From positions 1 to 46,403 of the IMG/VR virus record IMGVR_UViG_3300030109_003718: a DNA stretch of 46,403 nucleotides. One strand, written 5' to 3'. Position numbers and translations under genes: made by a program. Below, one piece after another: positions 17,101-24,640 of this stretch; the first letter of the stretch is position 1, and every line of letters starts with the position of its first letter. This stretch comes from a virus. The notes under the pieces were generated by a model, which saw only the letters and a program-made list of their open reading frames with translations, made no database searches and was not told the origin of the DNA.

Positions 17101-17519
17101 CTACTTTTTATGGTGCTGGTCAATCTTGGTCAGACAAAAGAATAAAAGAAAATGTGAAAGATATAGGTCTGGGTTTAGATTTTATAAAAAAACTTACTCC
17201 TATTCAATTTACTAAAAAACAACCAAAGAATTATGAATCCAGTTTAAAATCAAAACTACAACTAGCAAGAGAAGTTTCGAATAAAAAATCATTAAGAGTT
17301 CTTGATGATACTGAAGTATCAAGAAAACGAGCTGGATTTTTAGCTCAAGACGTTTTATCAATAATGAAGGAATTTGGATTTGATGAAAATAATGCTATAG
17401 TGCAAATTGATGAAAAAACCACTCAACATAGCATGGATTATTCAAGTATGGTTGTTCCATTAGTGAAAGCAGTACAAGAATTATCTGCAAAGGTAGAAGA
17501 ATTAGAATCAAAACTTTAA
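14160..17519 (+). CDS. Tail fibre/spike with YadA-like head repeats and S74 chaperone
   Basis: The 1119-residue protein shows a beta-rich N-terminal region with repeated ISGDITIEGDLTVNGD-type segments. From about residue 495 to 955 it has roughly 25 repeats of the form N-x-A-[IV]-G-x(2)-[AS], the left-handed beta-roll repeat of trimeric autotransporter (YadA-type) heads. A C-terminal intramolecular chaperone (peptidase S74) begins at WSDKRIKEN: Ser991 is the expected self-cleavage nucleophile and the following Lys pair the base, with the remaining 129 residues forming the removable chaperone. The fibre would trimerise, cleave itself and bind host surface receptors. The terminal coiled coil (VVPLVKAVQELSAKVEELES) is typical. 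Confidence 0.9.
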   Translation: MAFITTTANSISSGGTISGDITIEGDLTVNGDGAGAYDEIVDGNLRISSTNKLEFGDTGTYIHQSADGVLDLVSDTEIEINATTIDMNGAVDISGHLVLPDASGSGGVLKLGGSSDIQIYHDGSNSYFDHLTGDLKIRSLAHGGDIIFHTEKSDGTQYTSALTIDSDGNSTMSGTLTVNGDLADISGAHPTLKLTDSDDSNYATIGYSDGALSIQTNGGDESGAADTIIFYNHGSTERMRIKSNGNVQIGAHTSGTPLASNLFLVGTGATTEGIVIGRAGDSQNALDQYAQVNMYGGTTNLISRGGTSSEGTIALVTTSDGSTYNTRLFVNSTGDIDYNSTGGSATTHSIKTYSDTTGHTSVLNFDKSHNDTVGTLTATTDGSYLGMIQFRGIDSGGNIDNGAYIAGVQDGSASSRVPSKLIFGCYDGSNEQIPFIIDANSQTSLSNNDSGGTGGSDSTTGNTLFGMYSGLNIASGGVDNSFYGHASGAGNTTGDFNTAIGNISGFRNQTGVNNTYVGYGSGMGASGNSHSDNTGLGFKSLNAITTGEDNVAIGSEAMAVHTTGGKNVAIGYQVMLDTNEGSTSLGSSENVFIGYQVASGTWADVASNHNVGIGNDVMRGALNGALYNVAVGSEALMSVTTGDANIVAGYQAGNDITTGEANICIGNRAGDEFDAENYNIFIGEDAGGGAINGADKCIAIGKSALDGAITQDGTIAIGHDSLSGVTSGNYNLAIGFEALKGITTGTSNIAIGYQAFDSANGAEDNNIAIGVSALGNADHDDLERNIAIGHYAGDGMGAFANLDNIFIGHGAGGGTWVNNNCDANVGIGNYSMDAAMDDANNNTALGHQSLSALTTGDSNVAVGTNSLDANDTGNGYTALGYNSLSAQAGTTHGTTAVGHNAYYLNNYGGTWELSVAVGYEAGGNQTGGFYNTFLGASTTGNDATATNQIVIGYHAAGIDDNYAVIGNENITRLYAADDGGATFYGAGQSWSDKRIKENVKDIGLGLDFIKKLTPIQFTKKQPKNYESSLKSKLQLAREVSNKKSLRVLDDTEVSRKRAGFLAQDVLSIMKEFGFDENNAIVQIDEKTTQHSMDYSSMVVPLVKAVQELSAKVEELESKL

Positions 17520-17540
17520 ATAACAAACAAGGAGTCAATA

Positions 17541-17759
17541 ATGGCTAAAAAAGAAAAAGAAAAGCCAGTCTTAAATCTTGATGACAAAGAATATGTTATT
17601 GAGGACATGACTGATGAACAGAAAATGATGGTAAACCATATTAATGATATACAAAACAAGCAAAATAATAATGCTTTTATTTCTGACCAATTAAAAGTTG
17701 GCAAGGAAGCTTTTATTAAAATGCTTAGAGATTCATTAAATAAGGAAGAAGATAGCTAA
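17541..17759 (+). CDS. Acidic helical protein, 72 aa
   Basis: The 72-residue protein is charged and helical (KEKEKPVLNLDDKEYVIEDMTDEQK, then NHINDIQNKQNN). Short proteins with a D-x-x-Y-x-x-x-D-M-T-x-E-Q pattern occur after fibre genes in several marine phages, but no role is known. It has a good AAGGAG site and overlaps the next gene by TAATG. Confidence 0.5.
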   Translation: MAKKEKEKPVLNLDDKEYVIEDMTDEQKMMVNHINDIQNKQNNNAFISDQLKVGKEAFIKMLRDSLNKEEDS

Positions 17760-18049
17760 TGATTGTCAGGAAGTGTAGTCAAGGTCATCATATAAGACTC
17801 CATAGGAATACAACTAAAGGTGCAAAACGCACTAAAACTTACAAGGATGGAACTGTTGAAACCTTGACTTACCCTTCTGCATACACTTATTTTATAGATG
17901 TTGATGGGGAAATAGTAAAAAAAAGCAATAGTTTTAAAGTAATAGAAGAAGAGTATGTTAAAGAATGTGCTAAAAAACATAGCGATGGTCATGGTAGACT
18001 TATTATTGGTAAACATAAATTAGTAAATGGAGTTGCAACAAGCTTATGA
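17759..18049 (+). CDS. Hypothetical protein, 96 aa
   Basis: The 96-residue protein is basic, with His-rich ends (CSQGHHIRLHR and KKHSDGHGRLIIGKH). It has a central YTYFIDVDGEIVKKS beta hairpin. No domain is recognised. It is joined to its neighbours by a TAATG overlap upstream and an ATGA overlap downstream. Confidence 0.5.
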   Translation: MIVRKCSQGHHIRLHRNTTKGAKRTKTYKDGTVETLTYPSAYTYFIDVDGEIVKKSNSFKVIEEEYVKECAKKHSDGHGRLIIGKHKLVNGVATSL

Positions 18050-18339
18050 AAAATCCTTTATCAACATTGGTATCATGGCAATACAATACAGGACAATTAG
18101 ATGGCTGGACTGCTTATCATTTAGCGGCAGGAGCTTTCTTTTGTAAAATATTCCAATGGTTAGATTGGTCTAACTTCTGGTGCGTAATGGGAGTATTTAT
18201 TATTGGAGTATTGTGGGAAATATTTGAGTGGGTTATTGAAGGTGACGAAGAAACCTACGGAACAAAAAAAGCGTGGGCATACAACACTATGGCTGATATA
18301 GTTGTAGAAACTGGTATTGCTTGGTGGATGGTAATATAG
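18046..18339 (+). CDS. Small membrane protein, 97 aa
   Basis: Aromatic-rich hydrophobic segments at about residues 24-45 and 46-66 (WCVMGVFIIGVLWEIFEWVI) and again at the C-terminus (VVETGIAWWMVI) indicate two or three membrane passes. The charged loop EGDEETYGTKKAW lies between them. It could be a holin or an envelope-modifying protein, since it precedes the lysis region. It overlaps the previous gene by four bases. Confidence 0.5.
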   Translation: MKNPLSTLVSWQYNTGQLDGWTAYHLAAGAFFCKIFQWLDWSNFWCVMGVFIIGVLWEIFEWVIEGDEETYGTKKAWAYNTMADIVVETGIAWWMVI

Positions 18340-18350
18340 AGGAGAATTAA

Positions 18351-18668
18351 ATGTCTACTGGATTATATAAATACACATCAAAAGAAGCTTCTAACTTATT
18401 AATAGGTCAGAATGGTTTTGATTTAATAGCGGAACATAATACAAATACATCTACACCAGATACAGGTTCTTGGATAGCTATTCAAGCTCTTGGTAAAGGT
18501 GGCGGTGATGCGGCTGTTGAATTTTTAAAATTAAAAGTTACAACAAATATTGGTGACGATATAACTAGTTTTTTTTACATGATACCCGGAGAAATATTAT
18601 ATGGAAATTTTAATGGCATTATTAATCATACAGATTCTACAGCAACGTGCATAGCTTACAGAGGGTAA
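18351..18668 (+). CDS. Small beta-rich protein, 105 aa
   Basis: The 105-residue protein has a beta-strand-rich sequence (GSWIAIQALGKGGGDAAVEFLKLKV, then FFYMIPGEILYGNFNGII). Its pattern is like that of 13816-14151, so it may be another small decoration or fibre accessory protein. An AGGAG ribosome-binding site precedes it. No family is recognised. Confidence 0.5.
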   Translation: MSTGLYKYTSKEASNLLIGQNGFDLIAEHNTNTSTPDTGSWIAIQALGKGGGDAAVEFLKLKVTTNIGDDITSFFYMIPGEILYGNFNGIINHTDSTATCIAYRG

Positions 18669-18703
18669 GGAGAACAGATAGACTCAAAAGAAGATTTGGG
18701 CAT

Positions 18704-18732
18704 TTGAAAAAACAAGAACAGTTAAGTATATT
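18704..18732 (+). promoter_or_regulatory. Candidate sigma-70-type promoter before the lysis genes
   Basis: TTGAAA (18704-18709) is followed after 17 bases by TATATT (18727-18732) within the 137-base gap at 18669-18805. It would serve the following small membrane and lysis genes. The gap is AT-rich, so chance matches are possible. Confidence 0.35.
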
Positions 18733-18805
18733 TAAAAGAGTTTTAAATTGGATAAAGTTAAAAATACTAAAAATAAAATGAATTACACAATTAAAAAATT
18801 AAAAA

Positions 18806-19051
18806 ATGGAGACTTTGAAGTTGTTAGTGCGAGTTATAATATTCCTATTAAGTATGTCTATGTTAATAAACTGTAATCAAGGGTGGAGCGTAGCAGGCAT
18901 AGAGCTAAGCCCATCAGACACCACAAATAATACTGTGTTTATAGAAGTTATTTCTCATGACTCAACAGTTCATTGGTACACTGGAAATATTTCCGATGGT
19001 AATAATTGGTGCTTTAAGCATGGTGAAATGGAAGACGTTAGGGTAAAGTGA
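18806..19051 (+). CDS. Exported or membrane-anchored small protein, 81 aa
   Basis: The N-terminus METLKLLVRVIIFLLSMSML is a signal sequence or membrane anchor; a cysteine follows at INC, which is a weak lipobox-like site. The rest is a soluble, acidic domain with two further Cys-containing segments. This could be a spanin-type or other envelope protein. No ribosome-binding site precedes the ATG. A 32-codon frame at 18778-18876 overlaps its start out of phase. It shares a GTGA overlap with the next gene. Confidence 0.5.
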   Translation: METLKLLVRVIIFLLSMSMLINCNQGWSVAGIELSPSDTTNNTVFIEVISHDSTVHWYTGNISDGNNWCFKHGEMEDVRVK

Positions 19052-19371
19052 GTGATAAACCAAAAACAGCTCGCAGTTATAGAGGGAGTATTATTGATGA
19101 TAATGCTGTCATTTCCCTTAATATTAAATGGTTGGGGCAAATCCTCTTACTTGTGGCTGGTATTGTATATGGCTATTGGCGTATTGAGTCTCGATTGGCA
19201 GGTTTGGAAGATAAAGTTACTCTTGCAGATGAACAAATTGGGGATTTACTTAGTAAACATATCATGGCAGAAAGGGTTGAACGAGAAGAGCTGGCAGAGA
19301 AAATAGCATTTTATGAAAAAGAGTTTAACATTAACCCTCTTAGTTGGGGCAAAAAAAAAGGTAAAAAATAG
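19048..19371 (+). CDS. Membrane-anchored coiled-coil protein, 107 aa
   Basis: Starting at GTG 19048, the protein has a cytoplasmic N-terminal tail, one membrane segment (LGQILLLVAGIVYGYW, about 30-45) and then a coiled coil (ESRLAGLEDKVTLADEQIGDL) with a lysine-rich end. This is the build of an inner-membrane spanin (i-spanin), which together with an outer-membrane partner completes lysis of Gram-negative hosts. A virion-associated role is also possible. It is translationally coupled to both neighbours. Confidence 0.5.
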   Translation: MSDKPKTARSYRGSIIDDNAVISLNIKWLGQILLLVAGIVYGYWRIESRLAGLEDKVTLADEQIGDLLSKHIMAERVEREELAEKIAFYEKEFNINPLSWGKKKGKK

Positions 19372-19706
19372 TGGATACAGCGACTCTATTAGAAGCATAT
19401 GGAACCCTTGGCGCTACTGGGGTTATTTCACTTTTATTTGGATTTATGATTACTAATTTAATTAAATCTCAATCAGCGCAAAATGATGCTTTAGATAAAA
19501 TGTCAGTTGATTTAGCAAAAGCTGAGGGTACTAGCGCAAATGTTGAAGGAATTTTACTTAAATTATTGGATAGAATACAAAGAGATTCTGAACAGCAATC
19601 AAACGAAAGGAACAGAAGACATGAGTCTATTATGAAAGAAGTGGATGATTTGTCTGACAAGGTTAGTTATTTATCTGGAAGAATTAATGGAGGAGGAACG
19701 CATTAG
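19371..19706 (+). CDS. Membrane-anchored coiled-coil protein, 111 aa
   Basis: The GTG start at 19371 overlaps the previous TAG. A single membrane segment (ATGVISLLFGFMITNLI, about 15-31) near the N-terminus is followed by a long charged coiled coil (NERNRRHESIMKEVDDLSDKVS). Together with 19048-19371 it forms a pair of N-terminally anchored coiled-coil proteins. Its role may be holin- or spanin-like; the sequence alone does not decide. Confidence 0.5.
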   Translation: MDTATLLEAYGTLGATGVISLLFGFMITNLIKSQSAQNDALDKMSVDLAKAEGTSANVEGILLKLLDRIQRDSEQQSNERNRRHESIMKEVDDLSDKVSYLSGRINGGGTH

Positions 19707-19843
19707 TGGATAGTTTGAAAATAGCAGTAATTAGTTTTTCAAATTACTTTATTGGGTTAACAGAGATACATGAATCTTTGCAAATTATTGTAGCTTTGTT
19801 ATCAATTGTTTTATTAATAATGAATATTAAAGGAAAAAAATAA
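19706..19843 (+). CDS. Small hydrophobic protein, 45 aa
   Basis: A 45-residue frame starts at GTG 19706 (overlapping the previous TAG) and ends in a TAATG overlap with the next gene. The C-terminal half LQIIVALLSIVLLIMNI is one membrane helix, followed by KGKK, a pinholin- or antiholin-like layout. Its position two coupled genes after the coiled-coil membrane proteins and before the endolysin supports a part in lysis, but this is inference. Confidence 0.5.
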   Translation: MDSLKIAVISFSNYFIGLTEIHESLQIIVALLSIVLLIMNIKGKK

Positions 19844-20070
19844 TGAATATAAAAACAATGCTTGTCAAACTTGCTGAAGAACAAGCAGAAAAAATGCAAG
19901 AAGAAGCAATAAAGCATTTGGCGTCAGATGAAATGTCAGATATGATTGCTACAAAAATTAATGAAAAAATTGACATCCCTTTTGTTTCAGAAGATAAAGA
20001 ACAAATTTTTTTTGAGAAAATGGTTGATGTTGTCACTGATGTTTTAGAAGGCGTATTTAAAGGAAAATAA
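19843..20070 (+). CDS. Acidic helical protein, 75 aa
   Basis: The 75-residue protein is almost entirely helical and rich in Glu, Lys and Met (LVKLAEEQAEKMQEEAIKHL). It has no membrane segment. It is coupled upstream by TAATG and ends one base before the next ATG. It may bind one of the basic or membrane neighbours. No family is recognised. Confidence 0.5.
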   Translation: MNIKTMLVKLAEEQAEKMQEEAIKHLASDEMSDMIATKINEKIDIPFVSEDKEQIFFEKMVDVVTDVLEGVFKGK

Positions 20071-20071
20071 A

Positions 20072-20257
20072 ATGAAATTACTTACTACTATATTAATGGT
20101 TACTGCTTTATCAAGTTCTGTTTATCCTTATAGCTATGATATGGATAAAGCTTCTTCAAGTGAAGTAAAAAAGAAAAAGAAGAAAAAAAAGAAACTTGCT
20201 GAAAAAGGCAAGAAGAAAAAGAAAGGTTTTTTTTCTAAAGCTTTTGGTTCTAAGTAG
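20072..20257 (+). CDS. Secreted lysine-rich peptide, 61 aa
   Basis: The N-terminus MKLLTTILMVTALSSSVYPY is a good signal peptide, with a likely cleavage site near the SSS or after YPY. The remainder is dominated by lysine runs (nine lysines in a row, then a second run) and ends KGFFSKAFGSK. A secreted polycation would bind lipopolysaccharide, peptidoglycan or DNA. It overlaps the GTG of the next gene. It stands with three further strongly basic small proteins just before the endolysin. Confidence 0.6.
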   Translation: MKLLTTILMVTALSSSVYPYSYDMDKASSSEVKKKKKKKKKLAEKGKKKKKGFFSKAFGSK

Positions 20258-20559
20258 TGGCTTCAAGAAAAAAACAAAAACCAATAAGGAAAACTACTGG
20301 CAAAGGTGGTAATTACAGACCTACTAAGTCAGGAGCTGGTATGACTAAGAAAGGGGTTAGGGCTTATAGGAAAGCTAATCCCGGCTCTAAGTTAAAAACA
20401 GCAGTTACGGGCAAAGTTAAAAAAGGAAGTAAAGCCGCCAAGAGACGTAAGTCTTATTGTGCTAGGTCTTTAGGTCAGTTAAAAAGAAGTTCTGCTAAGA
20501 CTAGAAAAAATCCAAATTCTAGAATAAGGCAAGCACGTAGAAGGTGGAAGTGTAAATAA
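20257..20559 (+). CDS. Arg/Lys-rich protein, DUF6321-like
   Basis: The 100-residue protein is very basic and has the pattern MTKKGVRAYRKANPGSKLKTAVTG, then KVKKGSKAAKRRKSYCAR and a C-terminal RRWKCK. I recognise this as a family widespread in marine phages (DUF6321-like, recalled from memory). Role unknown; high charge suggests nucleic-acid binding, perhaps packaged in the virion. The start is GTG 20257, overlapping the previous TAG. Two conserved cysteines are present. Confidence 0.65.
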   Translation: MASRKKQKPIRKTTGKGGNYRPTKSGAGMTKKGVRAYRKANPGSKLKTAVTGKVKKGSKAAKRRKSYCARSLGQLKRSSAKTRKNPNSRIRQARRRWKCK

Positions 20560-20560
20560 T

Positions 20561-20740
20561 ATGATTAAAAAAATAAAAGGGGTATCTGTAACAAGCTTAA
20601 CAACTAGGCAGGCAAATGCTATAAAAAAGCATGCAAAACATCATACTGCTAAGCATTTAAAATCTATGGTTACTGCTATGAAGAATGGTAAAACTTTTAC
20701 CCAGTCTCATAAAATAGCACAAAAAAAGGTAGGTAGGTAA
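20561..20740 (+). CDS. Small basic His/Lys-rich protein, 59 aa
   Basis: A 59-residue frame starts at ATG 20561, right after the DUF6321-like gene. It contains a basic helix TRQANAIKKHAKHHTAKHL and then a second helix MVTAMKNGKTFTQSHKIA. It looks like a DNA-binding helix pair. Its stop TAA overlaps the next ATG. It is too short for typical gene callers but its continuous coupling with neighbours supports it. Confidence 0.55.
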   Translation: MIKKIKGVSVTSLTTRQANAIKKHAKHHTAKHLKSMVTAMKNGKTFTQSHKIAQKKVGR

Positions 20741-20904
20741 TGTCAAAAAAAAAGAAAAAAGGTTTGTATGCTAATATACACGCTAAAAGAAAAAGAATAA
20801 AAGCTGGTAGTGGTGAAAAAATGAGGAAGAAAGGTGCTAAAGGTGCACCTAAATCTGGTGCATTTAAAAGAGCCGCTAAAACAGCAAAGAAAAGAAAAAG
20901 ATAA
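20740..20904 (+). CDS. Small basic protein, 54 aa
   Basis: The 54-residue frame begins MSKKKKKGLYANIHAKRKRI and continues KAGSGEKMRKKGAKGAPKSG. I recall very similar short proteins (LYANIxAKRKRIxAGSGEKMR) next to structural genes in many marine phages. Role unknown; about half the residues are Lys or Arg. It is coupled upstream by TAATG and ends two bases before the endolysin ATG. Confidence 0.6.
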   Translation: MSKKKKKGLYANIHAKRKRIKAGSGEKMRKKGAKGAPKSGAFKRAAKTAKKRKR

Positions 20905-20905
20905 T

Positions 20906-21286
20906 ATGTATAAGTTTGGTAGAAAAAGCAAAGAACGACTTAAGGGTGTTGACGCTAGGTTAGTTAACGTGCTTAATGAATTAATTAAAATTATGGATGT
21001 TACCATTATAGAAGGATTGCGAAGTGAAGAACGTCAGAAAGAGCTGTTGGCTAAGGGGGCGACGAAAGTAAAGTACTCTAAACACATGGAAGGCAAAGCG
21101 GTAGACTTAGCCCCTTATCCAATAGATTGGGAAAACAGAGACGGATTTCACTATATGGGTGGAATGGTTCGTGGTATAGGTAAACAGCTTGGAATTAATA
21201 TACGTTGGGGTGGAGATTGGGATAGTGACGGAGATGTAAAAGATAATGGGTTTGATGACTTAGTTCATGTGGAGATATTAGATTAA
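20906..21286 (+). CDS. Endolysin, M15 peptidase (L-alanyl-D-glutamate type)
   Basis: From ATG 20906 the 126-residue protein matches VanY/Ply500-like M15 peptidases. It has an EGLRSEERQKELLAKGAT region, then SKHMEGKAVDLAP, with the zinc-binding His and Asp, and a C-terminal HVEI, whose His completes the site and whose Glu is in the usual catalytic position. It cuts stem peptides in peptidoglycan to release virions. A longer frame is open upstream to 20834, but that region is occupied by the basic protein gene, so the ATG at 20906 is preferred. It overlaps the next ATG by TAATG. Confidence 0.9.
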   Translation: MYKFGRKSKERLKGVDARLVNVLNELIKIMDVTIIEGLRSEERQKELLAKGATKVKYSKHMEGKAVDLAPYPIDWENRDGFHYMGGMVRGIGKQLGINIRWGGDWDSDGDVKDNGFDDLVHVEILD

Positions 21287-23955
21287 TGCCAAAAAAGTAT
21301 TTTTCTATAAATAATTTTGGCAAAGGGATTAATAATGTAAAAAATCCTAGAGACTTAACTGTTGGAGAAATGGCTGAGTGCATTAATTGGAATGTATCTA
21401 AAAATGGAGAGTTGATACCTAGGTCTGAATGGAATACAGCAACAAATGGAACTGCTTTGACTCTGTCTGATAATACCGTTGATGTAGCTACAGCATCATT
21501 AAATCCGGGGTATGGTTTATTTTATTTTGAAGCTGATGACCCTATTGGTGTTGGTGGTGTGACAGCAAGAGCTACTGGTGCTACAAGTATATCTCAACAT
21601 AGTTCTGGTAATTATGCAATACTATTTCACGATACAAATAAAGTTTGGATTAATGATGATAATTTCTGGACTGCAAATAATTTAATATCTGCCGTTGGCG
21701 ACCTACCTCAAAAAATTGTAATTTCTGGAGCAAGTAACTCTAACAACAATGGAGTAAAAACTATTACAGGAATTGTATCACAAGCTGGCACTACTAACGC
21801 ATCTATTGCTAGCAGTAACGACCATACAATGACCGGAGCCTATGTTTTAAACACATTGCAATTAGCTGAAAATATTACTAATGAAAGTGTTTCAACTGAT
21901 ACAGATATAAATTTTAAAAGACCGGGTTTTTCTGGCGATTATATGTTAGCTATGGGAAATACAGATGATGGTAAAGTAGATATTTTTATAGATAGTAATG
22001 GCAGTTGGACTACAGATGCAATCTCTATTGTTACAGATACTGATAGCGCTCCTCAATTTGTATATTACTATACTAGCGGTTCTTTAAGAGTAGCAGATGG
22101 TAATCATAGAAACCTATCAACTCCTAAATGGTATGGACATATAGAAAGAGAGCAATTTGTAGTTGGAGATGAAGCTGGGACTAATATATCGGCTGGGATG
22201 TATGAAGAAGATAATGACCTTGCTCCTCCTAGTGATTGCGATAGAACAGCATCTTCTAGTTTAGATAGAGCTGAAGAATATTTACCAACAGGGGGAACAG
22301 GCTGGGGTTTATGTGTAGAAAAAAGCACAGAAGATGGAGAATGGGAAGGTAAAAAATATGAGTTTGGTGGTACTTTTATATATGATGGGGTTCAAGAATC
22401 CCTCATAACTTTATTTTCTGGTGGTGCGTTTACTCAAGATGATGGTAAAAAATTTAATGTTAACGTATATGGGAATACCGTTGGAAGCTCTGCAACTGCT
22501 AATTATGCTAAAAGAATAAGTGGCGGTAGGATATATATAAGAGAATCTGGAAGTAATGACGAATGGCTTTTATTTGTAGATATAGATATTAAAAATGGAG
22601 CTAGAACAAGTTTGTCCGATACTTATTATAATTGGAATGCTGACGGAACTGGAGAATTTAGAATATCTGCTACTACGACTCATGGAGATTTTGATTTGCA
22701 ATCATCAAAACCAAACTTAGATTCATACGAATCTTTAAACGGATTTTCTCCATCTACAAAGCAGATAGCTTTTGGTCAAAAAGGTTCTGGGTATAAGACA
22801 GCTGTCATAGGAGGGAACAGGGCGTTTGTAGCTAATGTTAAATATGACGATGGTTCTGCTGGGGCTATAGATGTTAATAACATATTCCCTCATTTTGGTG
22901 ATAGAATAATGTTTAGCCAAATTGGTAGGTATGATACATTCCCTGAGTTTAATAAACTAGATGTTACCAAGGGAGATGGAGAAGAGTATACTTGCTTAGC
23001 TTATTATTCAGATAGGTTATTGGCGTTTAAGCAAAGGACATTGCAAATTTTAAATATTGCATCACCTTCTCCAAGTGGATGGTTTTTAGAAAAAACAGTT
23101 CCGTATGCCGGAGTTCAATACTCTTATAGTGTTGCTAATGCAGAATATGGAATTATTTGGGGTAATAAAAACGGAGCCTATTTATTTAACGGTTCTGGAG
23201 TTGTTAATATTACTGATGGGAAGATAGCCGACGTTGGACAATCAGCTCTTTCAGGCTCTGATTGGTCTGGATTTATTAACCCTGTTGTTGGATATCTACC
23301 AGAAACAAAGCAAGCTATTTTTATAGACCAAGCTCAAGACGCAGAAGATGCTTTTTATTATGACTTTAGATATCAGAGTTGGTATTTTGGTAAAGATGCG
23401 GCTCCAAATGCAAATAACTCAGCACTTAGCTCTGGAACTACTTACGATTCTCATATATCTAATATGGTTAACGATAGCACAGGAAGGCTAATTGTTGCCT
23501 ACGATACAGACGATGTAGATGTCAATGGAGCTGGAACAGGTAAGGTTATTATTACTCATCATCAAACAGAAGAACAGGGGCATAGGTATTATAGGTTACA
23601 AACTCCAGATTTAGATTTTGGAGCACCCGGAAATAAGAAAAAAGTTTACGCATTATATATTAATTACAGGCACAGTGGGGCTACTTCTATCAATGATTCT
23701 GAAATTGAATTTATGGTTAATCAAAGTGGAACTTGGACTTCGTTAAACGCTACTTCTTCTCTTATCGCTCAAACAGATTCATCTAATAAATATTACAGTA
23801 CATTAAAATTACCTTTAACTAATTCAGCTAAAGATTTAACACCATGTCAAAGTATAATGTTTAGGTTTAATTTTGATAACTTAGCTCAAGATTCTAAGTT
23901 TGCCATTAATGATATTACGGTAGAATACAGAGTTCTATCTACTAAGGCGGCATAA
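21286..23955 (+). CDS. Large tail structural protein (nozzle-like)
   Basis: The 889-residue protein starts FSINNFGKGINNVKNPRDL, a motif seen at the N-terminus of podovirus tail nozzle or tail-tube proteins (T7 gp12 type and marine analogues), where a similar GINxxxxP region precedes an EGWNxxxxxG region; here it is AECINWNVSKNGELIP. The remainder is beta-propeller-like, with repeated short strands and conserved TYDSH, VAYDTDDV segments. It probably forms the hexameric tail tip. The assignment is moderate because the central region is divergent. Confidence 0.6.
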   Translation: MPKKYFSINNFGKGINNVKNPRDLTVGEMAECINWNVSKNGELIPRSEWNTATNGTALTLSDNTVDVATASLNPGYGLFYFEADDPIGVGGVTARATGATSISQHSSGNYAILFHDTNKVWINDDNFWTANNLISAVGDLPQKIVISGASNSNNNGVKTITGIVSQAGTTNASIASSNDHTMTGAYVLNTLQLAENITNESVSTDTDINFKRPGFSGDYMLAMGNTDDGKVDIFIDSNGSWTTDAISIVTDTDSAPQFVYYYTSGSLRVADGNHRNLSTPKWYGHIEREQFVVGDEAGTNISAGMYEEDNDLAPPSDCDRTASSSLDRAEEYLPTGGTGWGLCVEKSTEDGEWEGKKYEFGGTFIYDGVQESLITLFSGGAFTQDDGKKFNVNVYGNTVGSSATANYAKRISGGRIYIRESGSNDEWLLFVDIDIKNGARTSLSDTYYNWNADGTGEFRISATTTHGDFDLQSSKPNLDSYESLNGFSPSTKQIAFGQKGSGYKTAVIGGNRAFVANVKYDDGSAGAIDVNNIFPHFGDRIMFSQIGRYDTFPEFNKLDVTKGDGEEYTCLAYYSDRLLAFKQRTLQILNIASPSPSGWFLEKTVPYAGVQYSYSVANAEYGIIWGNKNGAYLFNGSGVVNITDGKIADVGQSALSGSDWSGFINPVVGYLPETKQAIFIDQAQDAEDAFYYDFRYQSWYFGKDAAPNANNSALSSGTTYDSHISNMVNDSTGRLIVAYDTDDVDVNGAGTGKVIITHHQTEEQGHRYYRLQTPDLDFGAPGNKKKVYALYINYRHSGATSINDSEIEFMVNQSGTWTSLNATSSLIAQTDSSNKYYSTLKLPLTNSAKDLTPCQSIMFRFNFDNLAQDSKFAINDITVEYRVLSTKAA

Positions 23956-24629
23956 TGTCAGAAAGAGAAATAAGAAAAATACAAAATTCAACTAGGTCTT
24001 TGGAAACAGATTCTATAATAACTAAAGACTCTCCTGAGGGAACAACAAATTTTACCTTAAGTAATAATAAGCAATTAGCAATGGTTAGAAAACAAAAAGG
24101 TAAACTATGGAAAACTTATTTATCAGCAGATGGAAACCAGTATGTTGACAGGACTCTTATTACAAGAGATTTAAAATACACTCATAAATTTACAGACTAT
24201 AGGACATTTAATCATAATTTTACAGATGATTTGCCAGCCACAAAAATGTATGTTCCTTGGCAAGGTTCTGGAGAGCAAACTACTATGTTAGAATCTAGAA
24301 GTGGTTACTTATCTCCTTATGATATGGTTTGTACTAAATTATTTTTTAGAGTCCCACCAATTACAACAGCCGCAACAGATATAGTTTTTAAAATAGAAAA
24401 AATAGAAAATGGTAGCACAACAATAAGAGACGTAGCGGAATATGATGCCACTGCAGATTGGTCAAACAATAGTTATATTGAAATAGGTATAAAAGATTGG
24501 GACGCAGAGCCTAAAATAGTTACTGGAGAGTTAGCTGGAATAAGTTTACAAGCAGATGATACTAACATAGTAACTTCTGAAAAACATTTTTTTATGACAT
24601 CCGTATGGAAAACAAACGTAATATCTTAA
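23955..24629 (+). CDS. Tail-associated protein, 224 aa
   Basis: The 224-residue protein has a mixed charged N-terminus, then beta strands (YKHTFTDYR-like and MYVPWQGSGEQTTML). It overlaps the nozzle-like gene by TAATG and lies before the internal protein genes. The content of Trp, Tyr and Gly in turns suggests a tail or fibre accessory. No family is recognised. Confidence 0.5.
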   Translation: MSEREIRKIQNSTRSLETDSIITKDSPEGTTNFTLSNNKQLAMVRKQKGKLWKTYLSADGNQYVDRTLITRDLKYTHKFTDYRTFNHNFTDDLPATKMYVPWQGSGEQTTMLESRSGYLSPYDMVCTKLFFRVPPITTAATDIVFKIEKIENGSTTIRDVAEYDATADWSNNSYIEIGIKDWDAEPKIVTGELAGISLQADDTNIVTSEKHFFMTSVWKTNVIS

Positions 24630-24640
24630 GAGGTTAAATT

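Noticed and set aside
20834-20905. Upstream extension of the endolysin frame
   Set aside because: The extension lies inside the small basic protein gene, and the sequence before MYKFGRK does not look like an M15 peptidase; the ATG at 20906 fits the family.
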